Below are positions 61,093-64,000 of a stretch of DNA of 64,000 nucleotides, one piece after another (the first letter of the stretch is position 1; every line of letters begins with the position of its first letter). Position numbers and translations under genes: made by a program. The notes under the pieces are model-generated. The model was not told the origin of the DNA, ran no database searches, and saw nothing but the letters and a program-made list of their open reading frames with translations. This DNA comes from an uncultured Clostridium sp. (GTDB lineage Bacteria > Bacillota > Clostridia > Lachnospirales > Lachnospiraceae), in contig UQBG01000014.1 in NCBI GenBank assembly GCA_900539185.1, positions 1-64,000 of the forward strand. Reading direction: 5' to 3'.

Positions 61093-61857
61093 ATGGAGGA
61101 AACAAGACGGGATAAACTCTGGAGTGCCTATGCAAAGAAACGGGATCCGGAGACACGGGAAGCGTTAATAATGGAATATGTCCCTCTGGTAAAGGTGGTA
61201 TCCGGAAGACTAAGTATGTATCTGGGATATACAGTAGAATACGATGATCTGGTCAGCTATGGAATCTTCGGATTGATTGATGCGATCGATAAGTTTGATT
61301 ATGGTAAAGGGATTAAGTTTGAAACCTATGCCAGCCTGCGAATCCGGGGTTCAATCTTGGATCAGATTCGTAAGATGGACTGGATTCCGAGATCGGTCAG
61401 ACAGAAACAGAAGCAAATGGATGCCGCTATATCAAAGATTGAAGCAGACGAGAACCGGGTTGCAACCGATGACGAGGTCGCAAACGAGCTGGGAATCTCG
61501 ATCGATGAATATTATAACTGGCAGGGACAGACCAAGGTTACCAACATTGCTTCTATCGATGAATTCGTGGATCAGGGAATCGAGGTAAAGGCATTTGATC
61601 CTCGAAAGTATGGAAAGATGGAACCGGAGCAGGCCTATGAACAGGAAGAGGTTAAGAAGATTCTGGCACAGTCACTGGAGAATCTGACCGAAAAAGAACG
61701 TATGGTGGTAGTGCTATATTACTATGAGGAACTTACGCTAAAGGAAATCAGCAAGGTACTGGATGTTTCCGAGTCCAGAGTCTCACAGCTCCATACGAAA
61801 GCACTTCAAAAGATGAAAAAGGTACTGGGAATACATTATGAAATATTAATGGGATAA
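61093..61857 (+). CDS. sigD: Flagellar RNA polymerase sigma factor SigD/FliA
   Basis: A 254-residue sigma-28 factor for late flagellar genes. Region 2 has YDDLVSYGIFGLIDAIDKFD and FETYASLRIRGSILDQIRKM, followed by DWIPRSVRQKQKQ; region 4 has LTEKERMVVVLYYYEELTLK and VSESRVSQLHTKALQKM. AAGAGGTA lies before the ATG. No flgM is in the window, so its anti-sigma partner is elsewhere. Confidence 0.95.
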   Translation: MEETRRDKLWSAYAKKRDPETREALIMEYVPLVKVVSGRLSMYLGYTVEYDDLVSYGIFGLIDAIDKFDYGKGIKFETYASLRIRGSILDQIRKMDWIPRSVRQKQKQMDAAISKIEADENRVATDDEVANELGISIDEYYNWQGQTKVTNIASIDEFVDQGIEVKAFDPRKYGKMEPEQAYEQEEVKKILAQSLENLTEKERMVVVLYYYEELTLKEISKVLDVSESRVSQLHTKALQKMKKVLGIHYEILMG

Positions 61858-61867
61858 GGAGCTGCTT

Positions 61868-63469
61868 ATGGCAAAAAGGAATGGATTCTTTCGTTTGCAA
61901 ATAGAAGATAACGGTATATATCTGCAACTGTTTCCCCCGGTTGAGGGTGGAGATCCGGTTCAGATATCGGAGGTTATGGACTATTTAAATCGGATAAAAA
62001 TAACCGATTATAATCTGAATCTTTTGAATCAGACGTTGCATAACCTGCAGAAGCCGGTTAGTATAAAACTGTCAAATGAGCCATGTGCAAATGTATCGGA
62101 GATGTCGAAGGTTCAGATCAGCCCGGATCGTATGATTGCTACGATTCGCCTGTATCCTCCGTCAAACAGAGGAAAACTGTTTACCAGAGAGAATCTGATC
62201 GGAGAACTGACGCATGTGAATATACGCTTCGGCATCCTTGAAAAAGTCGTTCAGATACTGGTAGAGACTCCGGTTTACTGCCATGACATTATAATTGCTA
62301 AGGGAAAGCCGGCGGTGGAAGGATCGGATGCCAGAATCGAATATCATTTTGACACACATCCGCTGTCAAAGCCAACATTAAATGAAGACGGTACGGTAGA
62401 CTTTCATCAGTTGAATATCTTCACGCCGGTAACCAAGGATCAGCTTCTTGCTACGCTGACACCGGAGCAGTCGGGTGAAGACGGCATTGACGTTATGGGA
62501 AATCGAGTCCCGCCGAAAAAGGTTCATAAGGCGATGCTGAAATGTGGTAAGAATATCCGCTTTTCGGAGGACCATCTACAGATGTTCAGTGAAGTGAACG
62601 GCGATGTCAAGCTGGAGGGCGATACGGTCTTTGTGTCCGGTGCGTACACGGTTCCGGCTGATGTCGATACCTCGACCGGTGATATTGTATACGAAGGAGA
62701 TGTCATAGTAAACGGTAATGTCCGGACTGGATTTCGGATTCAGGCGAAGGGAGATATTCAGGTTAAAGGCGTTGTAGAAGGAGCAGATCTGAATGCCGGC
62801 GGAAATATTGTCCTGTCTCGAGGAATTCAGGGGATGAACCGGGGGCATCTGGAAGCAAACGGGGATATCGTTACCCGATTCATCGAAAGTGCCAATGTAA
62901 AAGCAGGCGGTACGGTACGATCCGGTTCTATTCTGCACAGTAAGGTGGAGGCCGGCGATACGATCCTGTGTGAAGGCCGGAAGTCTTTTGCAATCGGAGG
63001 CAGCCTGAGTGCTCTCAATCAGATAGAAGTAAAGACCATCGGCAACCAGATGGGAACCATTACCACCATCAAGCTGGGTGTCGATGCGACTGTGCTGGAG
63101 GAACAGAAGGCATTGCAGAAGGAATATGAAGAGAATTCTGCTGCTATTGATAAATATATGCAGATTCTGTTGCTATTTAAGAAACGCTTATCCGAGGGTC
63201 AGACCATTCCACCGGATAAGGTAGCACTGGTTCGGGCAACCAGTGAAGAAAAGAAGCAGTTAGAAGCACGGCAGGAAGAATTAAAGGTACGAATCGAAGA
63301 AGTTCGGACTATGATCGAAGCCAATACCAGAGGACGATTGAAGGTGAGCGATACGATCTATCCGGGTGTACAGATTCAGATCGCTAACAGTCAGTATGTG
63401 GTAAAGAATGAGCAGAGGTACTGTCAGTTCTGTCTGCGAGATGGTGAGATCGTAGCAGACGGATATTAA
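61868..63469 (+). CDS. FapA family protein (DUF342)
   Basis: A 533-residue protein. The centre has repeated glycine-rich beta segments (GDIVYEGDVIVNGNV, GGNIVLSRGIQGMNRG, AGGTVRSGSILHSKVEAGDT) that should fold as a beta helix, as in DUF342/FapA proteins; a C-terminal coiled coil (TSEEKKQLEARQEELKVRIE) follows. Members often lie beside flagellar or sporulation genes, and their exact function is unclear. It starts 11 bases after sigD with AAGGAG, so it is in the same transcript. Confidence 0.85.
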   Translation: MAKRNGFFRLQIEDNGIYLQLFPPVEGGDPVQISEVMDYLNRIKITDYNLNLLNQTLHNLQKPVSIKLSNEPCANVSEMSKVQISPDRMIATIRLYPPSNRGKLFTRENLIGELTHVNIRFGILEKVVQILVETPVYCHDIIIAKGKPAVEGSDARIEYHFDTHPLSKPTLNEDGTVDFHQLNIFTPVTKDQLLATLTPEQSGEDGIDVMGNRVPPKKVHKAMLKCGKNIRFSEDHLQMFSEVNGDVKLEGDTVFVSGAYTVPADVDTSTGDIVYEGDVIVNGNVRTGFRIQAKGDIQVKGVVEGADLNAGGNIVLSRGIQGMNRGHLEANGDIVTRFIESANVKAGGTVRSGSILHSKVEAGDTILCEGRKSFAIGGSLSALNQIEVKTIGNQMGTITTIKLGVDATVLEEQKALQKEYEENSAAIDKYMQILLLFKKRLSEGQTIPPDKVALVRATSEEKKQLEARQEELKVRIEEVRTMIEANTRGRLKVSDTIYPGVQIQIANSQYVVKNEQRYCQFCLRDGEIVADGY

Positions 63470-63499
63470 TAATAGTACAAGGAACGGAGGTTGATACTT

Positions 63500-63832
63500 A
63501 TGATTCGACCGGTAGAGATGCAGATGATTCTGCCACAGGCAAATCAGGTAGGCATGCAGCAGCATACAGAAAACCAGCATGCCGCTTTATTAAATGCACA
63601 GGGAACAACAGAACTGTCAAAAGAGGTTCAGCAACATTCGGAGATGGTGATTCATAAGGAAGATCCTGATCTGATGGAATACCGCTATGATGCAAAGGAA
63701 CGTGGAAATAATACCTATGATGATTTCTATGCAAAAAAACGGAAGAAGCGTAGGCCCTCAGGTGAGGAAGCAGAGGAACAATCACAGAAGAAACCGGCGG
63801 AGGGCTGGGTGAATTTTGACATAAAGGTGTGA
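63500..63832 (+). CDS. Hypothetical protein at the end of the flagellar run
   Basis: A 110-residue protein, polar, with Gln/His/Asn-rich start (MQMILPQANQVGMQQHTENQ), a middle DLMEYRYDAKERGNNTYDDF and a strongly basic KKRKKRRPSGEEAEEQ stretch, ending AEGWVNFDIKV. No membrane part. ATG 63500 follows CGGAGG. I do not recognise a domain; such small unassigned genes are common after sigD in Clostridia. The basic stretch might touch membrane lipids or nucleic acid. Confidence 0.65.
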   Translation: MIRPVEMQMILPQANQVGMQQHTENQHAALLNAQGTTELSKEVQQHSEMVIHKEDPDLMEYRYDAKERGNNTYDDFYAKKRKKRRPSGEEAEEQSQKKPAEGWVNFDIKV

Positions 63833-63845
63833 CAGGAGAACGGCT

Positions 63846-64000
63846 ATGATAGTGATAATATTAATGATAATCGGGATTATCTGCATCGTGGTAAGCTGTC
63901 TGCTGACAGGAAGAGAGCAGACCGGAACCACTGATAACGAAACAGAAGGACAGGTGAGTGCCAACCATATTACAGATGAATACGAATTAAATGAAGAGGA
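63846..64000 (+). CDS. Membrane-anchored protein, 5' part only (cut by window edge)
   Basis: An ATG at 63846 opens a frame with no stop to the window end (51 full codons). It begins MIVIILMIIGIICIVVSCLL, a clear membrane helix, followed by a polar acidic part. AGGAG at 63834-63838 is placed seven bases before it. By position it could be a SwrB- or DUF6115-like protein, which is also single-pass and follows sigD in Bacillus, but the piece is too short to decide. Confidence 0.6.
   Translation, partial: MIVIILMIIGIICIVVSCLLTGREQTGTTDNETEGQVSANHITDEYELNEE

Overview
The window reads as chromosome from a motile, spore-forming, anaerobic Clostridia, most likely a member of the Lachnospiraceae. Support for this comes from three sides: spore genes (gpr, spoIIP, a YlmC/YmxH-type protein), a complete Rnf electron-transport complex, and a Firmicutes-type topA-codY-fla/che superoperon containing CheC, CheD and FliY. 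CodY and the FliY/CheC/CheD set exclude a proteobacterium. I cannot fix the genus from sequence alone.

Layout. 1-1284 is an AT-rich accessory edge: the 3' end of a tyrosine-recombinase gene, two inverted repeats, an unrecognised protein and a GNAT acetyltransferase. From 1485 the base composition and gene content look like host: holA, a PurF paralogue without its glutaminase cysteine, rpsT on the minus strand, gpr-spoIIP, argD with an Eis-like acetyltransferase, two adjacent COG0523 (CobW-like) GTPases (one with a His/Asp/Glu-rich metal-binding repeat, one fused to a DUF1980/YcgQ-like domain), a Nudix hydrolase with a DUF4190-like membrane protein, and asnB.

15227-23723 is an energy-conservation block: a DUF1294-ApbE fusion, a NusG-domain-II protein, a ClC channel/antiporter, a Gx-transporter protein, and then rnfC-D-G-E-A-B. 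The ApbE domain is the enzyme expected to attach FMN to RnfD and RnfG, so the block encodes both the pump and its likely maturation enzyme.

23799-31316 holds an unrecognised membrane-anchored protein (minus strand), a YlmC/YmxH protein, nrdR, comM/yifB, dprA, topA and codY. From 31452 to the right edge is one long run of flagellar and chemotaxis genes in near-Bacillus order: rod and basal body (flgB, flgC, fliE-J), a MotE/YlxF-like protein, fliK, flgD, a TIGR02530-type protein, the hook gene flgE, flbD, motA-motB, fliL, the switch (fliM, fliY), cheY, the export gate (fliO-P-Q-R, flhB, flhA), flhF-flhG, a PilZ protein, cheB-A-W-C-D, a small membrane protein, sigD, a FapA/DUF342 protein and two unrecognised genes, the last cut by the window edge. 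Flagellin, cap, hook-associated proteins and receptors are not here. A hairpin with repeated left arms after flgE could divide this run into hook-basal-body and motor/export/chemotaxis segments.

No tRNA, rRNA, CRISPR array, intact insertion sequence or replication origin was seen. No stretch longer than 300 bases lacks a gene. The strongest leads for new biology are the DUF1294-ApbE fusion in the rnf block, the Cys-less PurF paralogue, and the paired COG0523 GTPases that lack canonical NKxD motifs.
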